Positions 34,363 through 43,941 of a stretch of 64,000 nucleotides of DNA are shown piece after piece. The position numbers and the translations under genes were made by a program. The notes under the pieces are model-generated. The model saw only the letters and a program-made list of their open reading frames with translations. It was not told where the DNA came from and did not search any database. Origin of the DNA: JBFGFX01 sp965232455 (lineage in GTDB: Bacteria > Pseudomonadota > Gammaproteobacteria > Steroidobacterales > Woeseiaceae); contig OZ246981.1 in assembly GCA_965232455.1 (NCBI GenBank), positions 1,302,001 to 1,366,000 on the forward strand, read 5' to 3'. The stretch's first letter is position 1; each line of letters begins with the position of its first letter.

Positions 34363-34529
34363 TGATGATTTCCTCTAAACCTTGAATGACGCACTACCGA
34401 GCGCACTGCACCTGACGGTTGCCGGGCTCCGACAATCCACAATCCGAAACGACTTCGTCCGGGAGACTACCTGCGGCAGGTTTCAATCTGGTGAATGAAC
34501 TAACCACTTAGTATGACACACCCCGCCAG

Positions 34530-34664
34530 ATGTGCGACGGTCGCTTGATGGCGACGCAGCGGGTCGTGACCAACTATGGCGGCTACACACTCGTGAGCCT
34601 GTTTGACGACAATAATTTCCAAATGGTGGGCAGCTACCCGAACTACAGGATTTCGGCAAGGTGA
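34530..34664 (+). pseudogene. Possible C-terminal gene remnant
   Basis: 44 codons from ATG to TGA reading MCDGRLMATQRVVTNYGGY then TLVSLFDDNNFQMVGSYPNY and RISAR. Composition looks protein-like and unlike its surroundings, but there is no ribosome site. Could be the tail of a lost gene or chance. Confidence 0.25.
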
Positions 34665-34718
34665 TCCGGCTGCTCTAGTTCTTGCTTAGCATACTGTAGG
34701 TTTGATCATCGTAAGGAA

Positions 34719-34736
34719 GCATAGCGTCGGCTATGC
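34719..34736 (-). terminator. Hairpin after the esterase gene
   Basis: Inverted repeat GCATAGC-GTCG-GCTATGC, 16 bases downstream of the stop of the leftward hydrolase. Partial extension on both arms. No T run follows, so it is a weak or factor-dependent terminator at best. Confidence 0.35.
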
Positions 34737-34752
34737 CTCTTTCCGTACCGTA

Positions 34753-35577
34753 TCATGACTCAAACATCCAGTTAGTGACCGCGTTGCCGTTTGTCGCGAG
34801 AGTTCGTGACATCGTATAGTGGTTCGTGCCCGACAAAAAAATCAGCTCGCTTTGGAAGCCGTTCTCTTGAAGTTTCTCTGCGTAGTTTCGGGACTGGCGA
34901 ACGAATTCTGCTGTTTCCTTCTCCCCTACTGCGATTAAGATTCTGGGTGTCTGCAGGAGTGGGATTCCAATCGGGTTGAGCGTTGCGACATCCGTCTCCG
35001 TAAGGCTCAAGTCCTCGTTCAAGTATGATTGCCTCATCGGCGCCAAGTCATAAAGCCCGCTTAGAAGGGCGGCCCTCCGGATTGCGTCGCTATCCTGGGT
35101 CGGCCAGTCGTGCTCGAGTATCTTCGCCACCAAAAAAGCGCCGACGGAGTGGCCGCACAGGACGAGATCATCCGGGTTTCCGTTCCATCGACCGATGTTT
35201 TTTCGTATCCATCCGAACGCCTTAAGCACCTGTTCAACGATCTCGGCAACACGAACCCGTGGTGCGAGGTCGTAGTTGATGAGTACACAGGTATAGCCGG
35301 CTTGATTGGTCAAACGTGCGATGTATCTATAGTGTCGCTTGTCAAGCGCCCGGAAGTACCCGCCATGTATAAAGACAAGCACAGGCGATGAACGCTTTGC
35401 CGCTGGGAAGATATCGACGCTTTGTCCAGCGGTCTCGCCATAGCGGACGTCGAGCTCGTTCTCGAGAGAAATGCGAGCGAGCACGCTCTGGCACGCGTTG
35501 ATCAGCAAACAGTGTTTCGCCAGCGGGTGTCGGCGACGAAGATTGAACTGATTGTCGATATTGTCGTTTACGGCCAT
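34753..35577 (-). CDS. Alpha/beta hydrolase (carboxylesterase / kynurenine-formamidase-like)
   Basis: 274 residues from MAVNDNIDNQFNLRRRHPLA. GAGGATGGC precedes this ATG; the upstream extension to 35679 overlaps nothing but lacks a ribosome site. HGGYFRALDK oxyanion loop, CGHSVGAFL nucleophile Ser, GTNHYTM catalytic His. Resembles the BD-FAE/formamidase group. Forms an operon with the SnoaL-like gene 38 bases before it, divergent from the GlxA-type regulator. Confidence 0.86.
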   Translation of the reverse strand: MAVNDNIDNQFNLRRRHPLAKHCLLINACQSVLARISLENELDVRYGETAGQSVDIFPAAKRSSPVLVFIHGGYFRALDKRHYRYIARLTNQAGYTCVLINYDLAPRVRVAEIVEQVLKAFGWIRKNIGRWNGNPDDLVLCGHSVGAFLVAKILEHDWPTQDSDAIRRAALLSGLYDLAPMRQSYLNEDLSLTETDVATLNPIGIPLLQTPRILIAVGEKETAEFVRQSRNYAEKLQENGFQSELIFLSGTNHYTMSRTLATNGNAVTNWMFES

Positions 35578-35615
35578 GCCATCCTCGGCGGAGACGACCA
35601 AACGGCCTGCCCCGT

Positions 35616-35993
35616 TTACTCCTGCGCCTCGAAATCGTCCTGGCGCAACTTCGCTTCCCCGTCGTCCTGCAGGACCCACAACTCCTTGGTGATGACACCA
35701 TGGGCCTTGTTCATGGACCAGCGTGCCGAGAGAATCGCGCTGGTGTCGTCGATGACATCGATCTTCGGCTCGATGTATTCGACATCGGAGTATCCGCCAG
35801 CAATCAGCTGCGCCCAGAACGACTCAATCTCGCCATACCCCAGAAACGTTCCGAACGGCAAGGCGTTCATGACCGCGTTGGCTTCGTAAGCATCCGCGCA
35901 GCCCGATGCGTCGCCCCGATTGAATGCCGCAACCCAGGCGGCGCTACCTCTCTCAACGGCCCGTATCACTGCTGCCTTGGACTCTACGCTCAT
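35616..35993 (-). CDS. SnoaL/NTF2-like protein
   Basis: 125 residues with an NTF2 fold pattern: KAAVIRAVERGSAAWVAAFN, GDASGCADAYEANAVMNALP, GTFLGYGEIESFWAQLIAGG, then WSMNKAHGVITKELWVLQDD. A probable small-molecule binder or isomerase. First gene of the leftward pair with the hydrolase; the GlxA regulator starts 94 bases away on the other strand and may control it. Confidence 0.82.
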   Translation of the reverse strand: MSVESKAAVIRAVERGSAAWVAAFNRGDASGCADAYEANAVMNALPFGTFLGYGEIESFWAQLIAGGYSDVEYIEPKIDVIDDTSAILSARWSMNKAHGVITKELWVLQDDGEAKLRQDDFEAQE

Positions 35994-36086
35994 ATTCGTC
36001 TCCTTTGCTCTGTGGGTATCGAATGGAAAGCGTAGTCGGGGCGAATCTAAAGAGATATTGGCTATTTAGCCATTTTTCGAGGCAAA

Positions 36087-37085
36087 ATGGTCATTGTGAC
36101 GAATAACGCTGCAACCATCGGCATTGGCCTGCTCAGCTATCCCGGCGTCCAGCTAGCTACGCTTCACGGGCTAACAGACCTCTTCACTACCGCTGACCGG
36201 CTCAACAAGGATGTCGAGGGAACCAACACCTCGCTTATGCAGGTCAGCCACTGGCGAGCGGATCAAGGCCGACCGACGCCTTCGTTTGTCAGCGACGGCA
36301 ACGGACCGGCGCGGCAAACCGTTTTGATCCTACTTCCCAGTTTGGAGGGGGACTGGGTGCAGAGCCTGCCAGCCGAGGTGTCCGAATGGATCGTCGACCA
36401 GCATCGGGCCGGGACGGTCATCTGCTCTGTCTGCAAGGCCGCCTTCATCCTAGCGCGCTCTGGCCTCCTTCAAGGGCGCGTTGTGACGACTCATTGGGCG
36501 CTCGCCGAGTCTTTTTCGTCCGATTTTCCAGACGTGACCGTACAACCGGAACAGTTGTTGGTTGATGACGGTGACATCATCACCGCGGGTGGCGTCATGG
36601 CGTGGATCGATCTCGGGCTGCACATCATTGATCGCTTTGCCGGATCTACCGCGATGCTTCAGGTTGCACGCTTCTTTTTGGTCGATCCGCCCCGTCGCGA
36701 ACAGCGCTATTACCAAATCTTTTCTCCTCGGTTCGATCATGGCGACGATGCCGTGTTGCGGGCACAACGCAGGATCCAGCGACATTACAATCACCCGCTA
36801 ACTCTGCGTTCGCTTGCCTCAAGCGCTGCGGTTAGCGAGAGAACCCTTGTTCGTCGCTTTCAATCTGTTTTCGATATGACGCCGACCGCGTATCTTCAGA
36901 GGCTGCGGATAGAAAAAGCTCGCTCACTGCTCGACTTGAGCCGAGACAGCTTGAATCAAATCGCCTGGAAAGTGGGTTATGAGGATCCCGGTTCCTTTCG
37001 GAATGCATTCAGGAAGATCGTCGGCCTGGCGCCGGCCGCGTACCGCCGACGCTTTGGCACCGCGGCCGCACGATCGCCAAGATAA
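36087..37085 (+). CDS. GlxA-type transcriptional regulator (DJ-1/PfpI plus AraC HTH)
   Basis: 332 residues. N-terminal DJ-1/PfpI-like domain (IGIGLLSYPGVQLATLHGLT, with VICSVCKAAFILARSGLL around the nucleophile-elbow Cys) and C-terminal AraC helix-turn-helix (AQRRIQRHYNHPLTLRSLAS, SERTLVRRFQSVFDMTPTAY, AWKVGYEDPGSFRNAFRKI). Such regulators respond to nitrogenous small molecules. Divergent from the SnoaL/hydrolase operon, its likely target. Confidence 0.93.
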   Translation: MVIVTNNAATIGIGLLSYPGVQLATLHGLTDLFTTADRLNKDVEGTNTSLMQVSHWRADQGRPTPSFVSDGNGPARQTVLILLPSLEGDWVQSLPAEVSEWIVDQHRAGTVICSVCKAAFILARSGLLQGRVVTTHWALAESFSSDFPDVTVQPEQLLVDDGDIITAGGVMAWIDLGLHIIDRFAGSTAMLQVARFFLVDPPRREQRYYQIFSPRFDHGDDAVLRAQRRIQRHYNHPLTLRSLASSAAVSERTLVRRFQSVFDMTPTAYLQRLRIEKARSLLDLSRDSLNQIAWKVGYEDPGSFRNAFRKIVGLAPAAYRRRFGTAAARSPR

Positions 37086-37231
37086 ATGCGGACCACGAAC
37101 AACAACAAGGGAAAAAATCGGCAAACTTGTCGCTCCGGGCATCTGCTTTTAATGCACAAACGGCCACTTACAATGAGCGTCCGTGAACGATCCAAAGCCG
37201 GGATCCGACAAGCCCACGGAGGGAAAAGAGT

Positions 37232-37861
37232 GTGGTAAAAGGACGAACGAAACGAACAGCGACGGTTGGTGTCACCGAGCACGGTAACTCCGCGGTGCTT
37301 GTAACGGTCGCATCCGACGGTGTACTACTTGATCGCCGTCGCATCGACCTGACGGACAGCGAACTGCCAACCCACCCCCACCACCATGAGGGGTCGTGGG
37401 CGGTGGGCCGTTACAAGAACAGCCCCTGGGCACGGGAAATCTCGCTCCCCGAGGCAATCGAGCTTGTCGAGCGTGTGCGAGTGTCCGCAGCGCGGGGCGC
37501 ACGAGAAAGCCTTGAAGCGCTGAGCGCGGCGGTGCCAACGCCGATCAACTGCATCGCGGTCCGGGTGTGCCCCGAGCTTCCGCCCACCACCGAGGAACGT
37601 ATCGTCGACAATCACGCGCAAACCTGCGCAGACTCCGTCATGTACCGCGAAGCGCTCACAGCCGCGGCCGAAGCGCGCGGCTGGTCCGTCTATTGGTACG
37701 ACCGCGATCGTGTGTTTCGCGACGCGGCAACGGTTCTCGGACGCGAGGATATCAACGCTTTCATTTTCGCGATGGGCCGATCAATCGGGCCGCCATGGCA
37801 GGCCAAACACAAACTCGCGGCCGCTGCAGCGATTGCGGCCGGGGTACGGACCGCTCGATGA
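37232..37861 (+). CDS. 209-residue hypothetical protein
   Basis: GTG start with a GGAGGG ribosome site. Not recognised. The N-terminal beta strands (RTATVGVTEHGNSAVLVTVA, DGVLLDRRRIDLTD) and a C-terminal helix ending IGPPWQAKHKLAAAAAIAAG suggest an RNase H-like fold, but catalytic carboxylates are not obvious. A His cluster PTHPHHHEGSW lies near residue 50. Soluble; no operon partner. Confidence 0.65.
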   Translation: MVKGRTKRTATVGVTEHGNSAVLVTVASDGVLLDRRRIDLTDSELPTHPHHHEGSWAVGRYKNSPWAREISLPEAIELVERVRVSAARGARESLEALSAAVPTPINCIAVRVCPELPPTTEERIVDNHAQTCADSVMYREALTAAAEARGWSVYWYDRDRVFRDAATVLGREDINAFIFAMGRSIGPPWQAKHKLAAAAAIAAGVRTAR

Positions 37862-37945
37862 ACGACCGGTCTCCGGCCGCACGACAACTGCCTACCAAAG
37901 TTCTCTATTTGCAGTCGGTTATCCAGAGCAGCGGGTCTTTCAGGC

Positions 37946-39295
37946 TCACATCGCGTTTCCGCTCTCGCGCCGTCCCGCAAGTTCTAGAAGCTTCGCTTTC
38001 GCTGCCGCTTCGGCCAGGTCGATTTGCTCGTCTCGCTTGATATCGTTGTCGATGACGTCAATCCACTGTCCGGCAATCGCAGCAGAACGTTGCGTCTTCC
38101 CTGCTTCACGAAATGCGCTGATTGCCTCGGCGTATTTCCGCTGATGATAGAGACACATCCCCAGGGAAACATAGGCGTTGTCGGGACGGTTGATTCCGCC
38201 CTTCCGTAACCCGGCCCTGATGACAGACTCGCACTCCGCGTAACGTCCGAGGCTCAAATAAGCATTACCGAGCCGCAGGTCCAATTCACCCTCATCGCTC
38301 AGCCTCGCGGCTTCGGTAAGCGCCGGGATAGACCGCTCGTCTTCGTGGGCGAGCGACCAGGCCTGTGACAGGAGGCGGTAGTTCTCGGCGCTCCCCGACA
38401 CTCTGCCTTCCCGGATTTCCGATTCGAGCAGCGTCCCCGCCTTGAAGGGAACATCGTGCTGCATGTAGAGCTGCGCCATGAGCACCAGTTCGGCTTCCGA
38501 TTCGAGTAATCCCTGAACGTTCGCTGCATCGTATGCGGCCAGTAGCTTGTCGCTCTCACCGAGTTCCGTAAATGCGCCCGCAAGTGACAACCAATAGTGT
38601 TTCTTTGGCCAGTTGGCCAGAAGTATTTTGTGAATATCACGGACTTTGCGATAGTTCTCCTGGTTGAAATACGCAAAGTTCAGCAAGACATACCACTCTT
38701 CCCTGGCTGGCAGCTCGCGCCCCTTTGCGATCTCGACCGCCGTCTCGATCGGCGCAATCATCTCACCGTAGCGCTGCAGCTGATACAGATTCTGTGCGTA
38801 TTGAACGTACGTATCGGGCGCAGGATTGGGTTCCAGCGCAAACCACTGTTCGAGGAGGCGAATCGCGTCGAGGTATCGCTCCGCCGCTGAGTTCAGTTGC
38901 GCCAGCGTATAGATGGTCTGTTTGCGAATCTGCTCCTCGAGGCCCGGCAGCAGGAGCACCTCCGAGAATGTGGCTATCGCTGCGTGCGTGTCTCCAATGC
39001 TGTACTGAGAGTAACCTATGTACCTGAGGATGTTCGATTTCTCATACTCTGTGAGCTTGTCACTACGATTCAACTTATGCAGTAGAAGAAGCGCGGCGTC
39101 GTATTCCTCCGCGCCGATCAGCTCCTGCGCGCGCTGGATCTCGTCGTACACTTCCCTGCTGACTGCCTGTGCTTGCTGCGTTCTCTGCAGGCCTCGCCGA
39201 CCCTCTTCGCCGTCTTGTGAATGGGCTCCATCGACTGCAAGCAGGAGCGTTACCAGCAAACATGACATTGTCGATACTGCTGCGTTGTTGCTCAT
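37946..39295 (-). CDS. Exported TPR-repeat protein
   Basis: 449 residues. Signal peptide MSNNAAVSTMSCLLVTLLLA; then about ten TPR-like helical hairpins (EEYDAALLLLHKLNRSDKLT, RYIGYSQYSIGDTHAAIATF, YLDAIRLLEQWFALEPNPAP, NAYLSLGRYAECESVIRAGL, LGMCLYHQRKYAEAISAFRE). It is similar in layout to periplasmic TPR proteins found near TonB/ExbB systems, but none is adjacent here. A scaffolding role in the periplasm is likely. Confidence 0.83.
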   Translation of the reverse strand: MSNNAAVSTMSCLLVTLLLAVDGAHSQDGEEGRRGLQRTQQAQAVSREVYDEIQRAQELIGAEEYDAALLLLHKLNRSDKLTEYEKSNILRYIGYSQYSIGDTHAAIATFSEVLLLPGLEEQIRKQTIYTLAQLNSAAERYLDAIRLLEQWFALEPNPAPDTYVQYAQNLYQLQRYGEMIAPIETAVEIAKGRELPAREEWYVLLNFAYFNQENYRKVRDIHKILLANWPKKHYWLSLAGAFTELGESDKLLAAYDAANVQGLLESEAELVLMAQLYMQHDVPFKAGTLLESEIREGRVSGSAENYRLLSQAWSLAHEDERSIPALTEAARLSDEGELDLRLGNAYLSLGRYAECESVIRAGLRKGGINRPDNAYVSLGMCLYHQRKYAEAISAFREAGKTQRSAAIAGQWIDVIDNDIKRDEQIDLAEAAAKAKLLELAGRRESGNAM

Positions 39296-39543
39296 CTCGA
39301 TTCATCCCCTGTCAATTCCCGCCTGAAAAGAACTGCCAGGTTGCCTCAGGAGTTTCCGTCGGCCACTGGGTGACGCCAGTCATCGAACGTTTGCGCGCGG
39401 CTCCGGGGTATTATACCTCGTTGTTCAAGGTATTAACAGGTATCCGTAGCCGTCACTGGCCGGCATGCACAACGCTACATCGACAAAACAAGCGCATAAC
39501 CGCTCCGGGGCGCTTGGCCGCTCGGACCTCGTTCATTGGAAAA

Positions 39544-42500
39544 TCAGGCGCCCGTCACTCCCGCCTGGTGCGGGTAAGGACTGTGCACCAGCCTGTAAAG
39601 CGCGGGCAACACAATGAGCGTCAACACCGTCGACGAGACAATCCCTCCGATGACAACCGTCGCCAGCGGGCGCTGCACCTCGGACCCGATACCGGTGTTG
39701 AACGCCATCGGCACGAACCCGAGGGACGCGACGAGCGCGGTCATCAATACGGGGCGGAGTCTCGTCAGCGCGCCCTCTACGATGCTGTTGTCCAGCGTAT
39801 GACCTTTCGCGAGCAGGTCGCGGATGAAGGACACCATCACGAGACCGTTCAACACCGCGACGCCGGACAGGGCAATGAACCCGACCGCTGCCGATATCGA
39901 AAACGGTATGTCCCGAACCAGCAATGCGCCAATACCCCCGGTCAACGCCAGAGGAACGCCGCTGAAGATCACGAGGGCGTCGCGCAGCGAGCCGAGCGCC
40001 GTCACCAGCAACGCGAGAATCAGCAGCAACGTTGCCGGTACCACGACGCTCAAACGTCTGCCGGCCGATTGCAGGTTCTCATAGGTGCCGCCATACTCGA
40101 TCCAATAACCGGGCGGCACGTCCACCTCCTGCCGAACCGCCGACTGGACGTCGCGCACGAAAGTTCCCAGGTCGCGGCCGCGTACGTTTGCCGTAACGAC
40201 AACCCGGCGCTTGCCGTTTTCCCGGTTGACCTGATTGTAGCCATTGACGAGCTCGATGCGGGCAAGCTCACCCAACGGTACGAAACTGTGGTCACCGAAG
40301 CGTACCGGCAGGTCGGCGAACGCGTCCGGATTCTCCCGAATCCGATCGTCCAGGCGCACTACCACGTCAAACCGGCGATCGCCTTCGTAGAACCGGCCGG
40401 CGACTTCTCCTCCCAGCGCCATGGCCACCACATCCTGTAGTTCGGAAATGTCCAGGTTGTAGCGAGCGATGACTTCGCGGTCGGGTATCACCGTCAACAC
40501 CGGCAGCCCCATGGCCTGCTCGACCGCCACATCGGCTGCGCCGTCCACGGTCGAAATCGCGGATTCGATCGCCTCGCCCAGCGCCACCAATTGATCGAAG
40601 TCGTCACCGAAAACCTTGACCGCAAGCTCGGCGCGAACCCCGGCTATGAGTTCGTTGAAACGCATCTGGATTGGCTGCAGAAACTCGTAACGATTGCCCG
40701 GAATCGGCGTGACCAGTGCTTCAAGCTCACGCACGACCTCCGCTTTCGGCTTTCCGGGGTCCGGCCAGTCGTTTCGGGGCCTCATCATGACGAAATTGTC
40801 GGCAACGTTGACCGGCATGGCGGCCGCCGCCACCTCCGCGGTGCCGATTTTCGTGAATACACGCTCCACCTCCGGCAGCAATTTGATGCGCTCCTCGAGC
40901 TGCGCCTGCTGCAGGATCGACTGTTCGAGTGACGTACCGGGGATACGCAGCGCGTGCATCGCGATGTCGCCCTCGTCGAGGTTCGGCACAAACTCCAGGC
41001 CGAGACGCGTCGCGGCAAGCAGGCTCACGGCGACGAGGACTATCGCCCCCGAAACGACCAGCCATCGGAACCGCAGCGCCATGCCCAGTAGCGGCCGGTA
41101 CAGCGAGCGCGCGCCGGATACGATGCGATTCTCCGTTTCCGCGACCGGCTTCCGGAACAGCAACGCCACGCCGGCGGGCACAGCGGTCACCGACAGCACC
41201 ATCGCACTCAGGAGCGCAATGACGACCGTGGTCGCCATCGGATGGAACATCTTGCCTTCAATACCCGTCAGCGCGAAGATCGGCAGGTAGACGACCGTGA
41301 TGATGAACACGCCGAACAATGCGGGACGGATGACCTCGTGAGTCGCCGCAAACACGACCGTTAAACGTTCGTTCAAAGACTGTTCCCCACTCATTCCCTT
41401 CTCACCGAGGCGGCGCATGCAGTTCTCGACGATGATGACGGCGCCATCGACGATCAGGCCAAAGTCGAGCGCGCCGAGGCTCATCAGGTTGGCACTGACT
41501 CTCGATTGCACCATGCCCGTTATCGTCATCAGCATCGCGACCGGAATCACCATGGCGGTCAGCAACGCGGCTCTGACGTTGCCGAGAAACAGAAACAGCA
41601 CGACGATCACGAGGAGCGCACCCTCGAGCAGGTTCGTTCGAACCGTGTTCAGCGTCTTGTCCACCAACTGCGTCCTGTCATACACGGCGGTCGCCGAAAT
41701 ACCGGGCGGAAGGCTCTCCTGAATGGCCTCGAGCTTCTCGGCAACCGCCCTGGCGACCGTGCGGCTGTTTTCACCGATCAGCATGAAAACCGTGCTCATC
41801 ACGACCTCGCGCCCATTCTGGGTAGCCGCGCCGGAGCGCAACTCACCGCCGGCGCTGACGCTTGCAACGTCCCGGATGCGCACGGGCAAGCCGTCGTTCT
41901 CTTCAACGACAATGGCACCCAGATCGGCGATGGTCCGGGCCTGTCCCGGCACGCGCAGCAGCCACTGCGCCCCGTTGTGCTCAATGTAGCCGGCGCCGCG
42001 ATTGTCGTTGTTTTTCTCCAGTGCCCGGAAAACGTCGTCGTATCCCAGGTTGTACGCCAGCAGTCTGGCGGGATCCGGTGCAACGACAATCTGTTTCTTG
42101 TAACCGCCGACCGGATTGACCTCGACGACTCCGGGCACCCGCAGCAGCTGCGGCCGGATGATCCAGTCGTGCACGGTGCGTAGATCCATCGGGTCGACCG
42201 GCGAGCCGTCCTCGTTGACAGCCCCGGGTTCCGCATCGACGGTAAACATGAAAATTTCGCCGAGACCGGTTGCAATCGGCCCCAGAATGGGTTCCAGACC
42301 CGCGGGCAGCGCCGAGGAAGCCGCATTCATCCGTTCGGCAACCTGCTGGCGTGCGAAGTAGATGTCGGTGCCTTCCTCGAACACCACGGTAATCTGCGAC
42401 AGACCGTAACGCGACAGCGAGCGGGTGTTTTCGAGTCTGGGCAACCCCGCCATCGCGTTTTCGAGGGGAAACGTGACGCGCTGTTCCACCTCGAGGGGGG

Positions 42501-42669
42501 TGTAGCCCGGGCTGTACGTATTCACCACGACCTGAACGTTCGTGATATCGGGTACGGCATCGATCGGCAGCTGGTTGAAATTCCAAACGCCGAGAGAAGC
42601 AACGCCAACAACCAGCGCGACGACGAGACCTCGACGCGCCAGGGACAGTTTGATGATTTGTTCGAGCAT
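39544..42669 (-). CDS. czcA: Heavy-metal RND efflux pump, CzcA type
   Basis: 1041 residues, normal length for an HME-RND pump. MLEQIIKLSLARRGLVVALV starts helix 1; the helix-4 motif GALDFGLIVDGAVIIVENCM is the DFG-x2-DGAV form of divalent-cation pumps (Zn, Co, Cd, Ni), unlike the CusA-type Cu/Ag motif. Twelve helices and two large periplasmic loops. Uses proton flow to drive metals through the adaptor and outer-membrane channel encoded just upstream. Last gene of the efflux operon. Confidence 0.93.
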   Translation of the reverse strand: MLEQIIKLSLARRGLVVALVVGVASLGVWNFNQLPIDAVPDITNVQVVVNTYSPGYTPLEVEQRVTFPLENAMAGLPRLENTRSLSRYGLSQITVVFEEGTDIYFARQQVAERMNAASSALPAGLEPILGPIATGLGEIFMFTVDAEPGAVNEDGSPVDPMDLRTVHDWIIRPQLLRVPGVVEVNPVGGYKKQIVVAPDPARLLAYNLGYDDVFRALEKNNDNRGAGYIEHNGAQWLLRVPGQARTIADLGAIVVEENDGLPVRIRDVASVSAGGELRSGAATQNGREVVMSTVFMLIGENSRTVARAVAEKLEAIQESLPPGISATAVYDRTQLVDKTLNTVRTNLLEGALLVIVVLFLFLGNVRAALLTAMVIPVAMLMTITGMVQSRVSANLMSLGALDFGLIVDGAVIIVENCMRRLGEKGMSGEQSLNERLTVVFAATHEVIRPALFGVFIITVVYLPIFALTGIEGKMFHPMATTVVIALLSAMVLSVTAVPAGVALLFRKPVAETENRIVSGARSLYRPLLGMALRFRWLVVSGAIVLVAVSLLAATRLGLEFVPNLDEGDIAMHALRIPGTSLEQSILQQAQLEERIKLLPEVERVFTKIGTAEVAAAAMPVNVADNFVMMRPRNDWPDPGKPKAEVVRELEALVTPIPGNRYEFLQPIQMRFNELIAGVRAELAVKVFGDDFDQLVALGEAIESAISTVDGAADVAVEQAMGLPVLTVIPDREVIARYNLDISELQDVVAMALGGEVAGRFYEGDRRFDVVVRLDDRIRENPDAFADLPVRFGDHSFVPLGELARIELVNGYNQVNRENGKRRVVVTANVRGRDLGTFVRDVQSAVRQEVDVPPGYWIEYGGTYENLQSAGRRLSVVVPATLLLILALLVTALGSLRDALVIFSGVPLALTGGIGALLVRDIPFSISAAVGFIALSGVAVLNGLVMVSFIRDLLAKGHTLDNSIVEGALTRLRPVLMTALVASLGFVPMAFNTGIGSEVQRPLATVVIGGIVSSTVLTLIVLPALYRLVHSPYPHQAGVTGA

Positions 42670-42679
42670 GATACCCGCC

Positions 42680-43930
42680 TCAGTGATCGTGCGACGCGCC
42701 GGCTTTTTCGATGTCCGCCTTGATGACGTAGCTGTTTGCCGTCACGTAGCTCGTGCCGGCTGCCAGTCCGCCCAGCACCTCGGCCCAGGTACCGTCCTGA
42801 CGGCCGAGTTCGAGCATGCGCACCTCGTACTCCTCGCCGACCTGGGCGTAGACCACCGTAAAATCGCGAAACGTCTGCAAGCCTGTACGTTTCACCGCCA
42901 GAGGTACCTCGTATTGGGCGACCTCGATTTCGCCTGTCAGGTACATACCGGCAGCGAGCAGGCCCTCCCGATTGTCAACGCGAACGCGCGCAGTCACCGA
43001 CTGATTGTTGCCGGCAACCGGGCTCAAGAGCGCGATCTCGCCGTCGACTCGAATATCGCCGACGACGGTACGGGCGGTTATGGGTGCACCTACCTCGATG
43101 CGCGGTCGATCGGATGGAAATACCGCAAATTCGGCCCACACCGAGGTCGGGTCGACAATCGTGAAGAGCGTCCTGCCGGCGGTGGTCTCACCCGGGTTGG
43201 CATGCTGTTCGATAATGGTGCCGCCGATGGGCGCGTTTATGGCGTAGCTGGTCAAGCTGTCGTTCGCTTCAACGACCGCGAGCATCTGTCCCCGCGCCAC
43301 GCGCTCACCGATTGAGGCGCCAACCGACCGGATTACCCCATCGAAGCGCGCCGTGACGTGACTGACGTTCTCCGGATTGGAAACCACCCGACCGTATACC
43401 GTTATGGCGTCGCCGATTGTTGCCGGCCCCGCCCGTTCAGTGACGATGCCGGCCGCGGCCGCGATATCCGCGCCTATGCGCACCCTCCCCTCGAAGTTCT
43501 CGTATTGCCACCGGTACCGTTTACCCGAATACGACGCGTCGACATTCACGATGAATGAATGCGGCTCGTACACCACCGCGTCGCCTCGCAGGAAGTCGTC
43601 TAGTTGGTAGAAGGCAATCTCGTCGACCACGCCGCCAAGACGCGTGAGGGTTACTCCGACATCGAGGTCGTCAGGCGAAATGGGATCACCGGAGTCGGTC
43701 GCCCAAACTCGAAACTCCGGCGGCACTCCGATCTCGACAATGGCCAATTCCAGCGAGAAATCGCCCTCCCGCAGCATGCGGCCGCCGTGCGGTCCCCGTT
43801 CGGGCTCCGCCTCTTCATGGTGTGCCAATTCGCCGTGCGATGCACCGTCATCGGGAAGTCCGGACCGTTCGCAGGCGCTCAATCCGGACAGGGCGACGAG
43901 CAGCGCCAATATTCTTGGTAAACGTTTCAT
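42680..43930 (-). CDS. czcB: RND periplasmic adaptor lipoprotein, CzcB type
   Basis: 416 residues from MKRLPRILALLVALSGLSAC with a lipobox (LSAC), so it is anchored as a lipoprotein. GAGGACAACC precedes this ATG. A His-rich stretch (HGELAHHEEAEPERGPHGGR) near the N-terminus and HDH at the C-terminus suggest metal binding. Barrel-sandwich (VTARFDGVIRSVGASIGERV) and beta-barrel parts follow (ITARTVVGDIRVDGEIALLS). Links the pump to the TolC-like channel. Confidence 0.92.
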   Translation of the reverse strand: MKRLPRILALLVALSGLSACERSGLPDDGASHGELAHHEEAEPERGPHGGRMLREGDFSLELAIVEIGVPPEFRVWATDSGDPISPDDLDVGVTLTRLGGVVDEIAFYQLDDFLRGDAVVYEPHSFIVNVDASYSGKRYRWQYENFEGRVRIGADIAAAAGIVTERAGPATIGDAITVYGRVVSNPENVSHVTARFDGVIRSVGASIGERVARGQMLAVVEANDSLTSYAINAPIGGTIIEQHANPGETTAGRTLFTIVDPTSVWAEFAVFPSDRPRIEVGAPITARTVVGDIRVDGEIALLSPVAGNNQSVTARVRVDNREGLLAAGMYLTGEIEVAQYEVPLAVKRTGLQTFRDFTVVYAQVGEEYEVRMLELGRQDGTWAEVLGGLAAGTSYVTANSYVIKADIEKAGASHDH

Positions 43931-43941
43931 GGTTGTCCTCA

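Larger units (their letters stand above)
34363..34752. other. 390-base intergenic region
   Basis: Between two leftward genes. It contains one short rightward ORF that may be a gene remnant (34530-34664) and a hairpin near the end (34719-34736). The first 165 bases show nothing else identifiable. Confidence 0.5.

Noticed and set aside
39544..42669. Copper/silver (CusA) assignment for the RND pump
   Set aside because: Helix 4 reads DFGLIVDGAVIIVEN, the divalent-cation form, not the CusA form.
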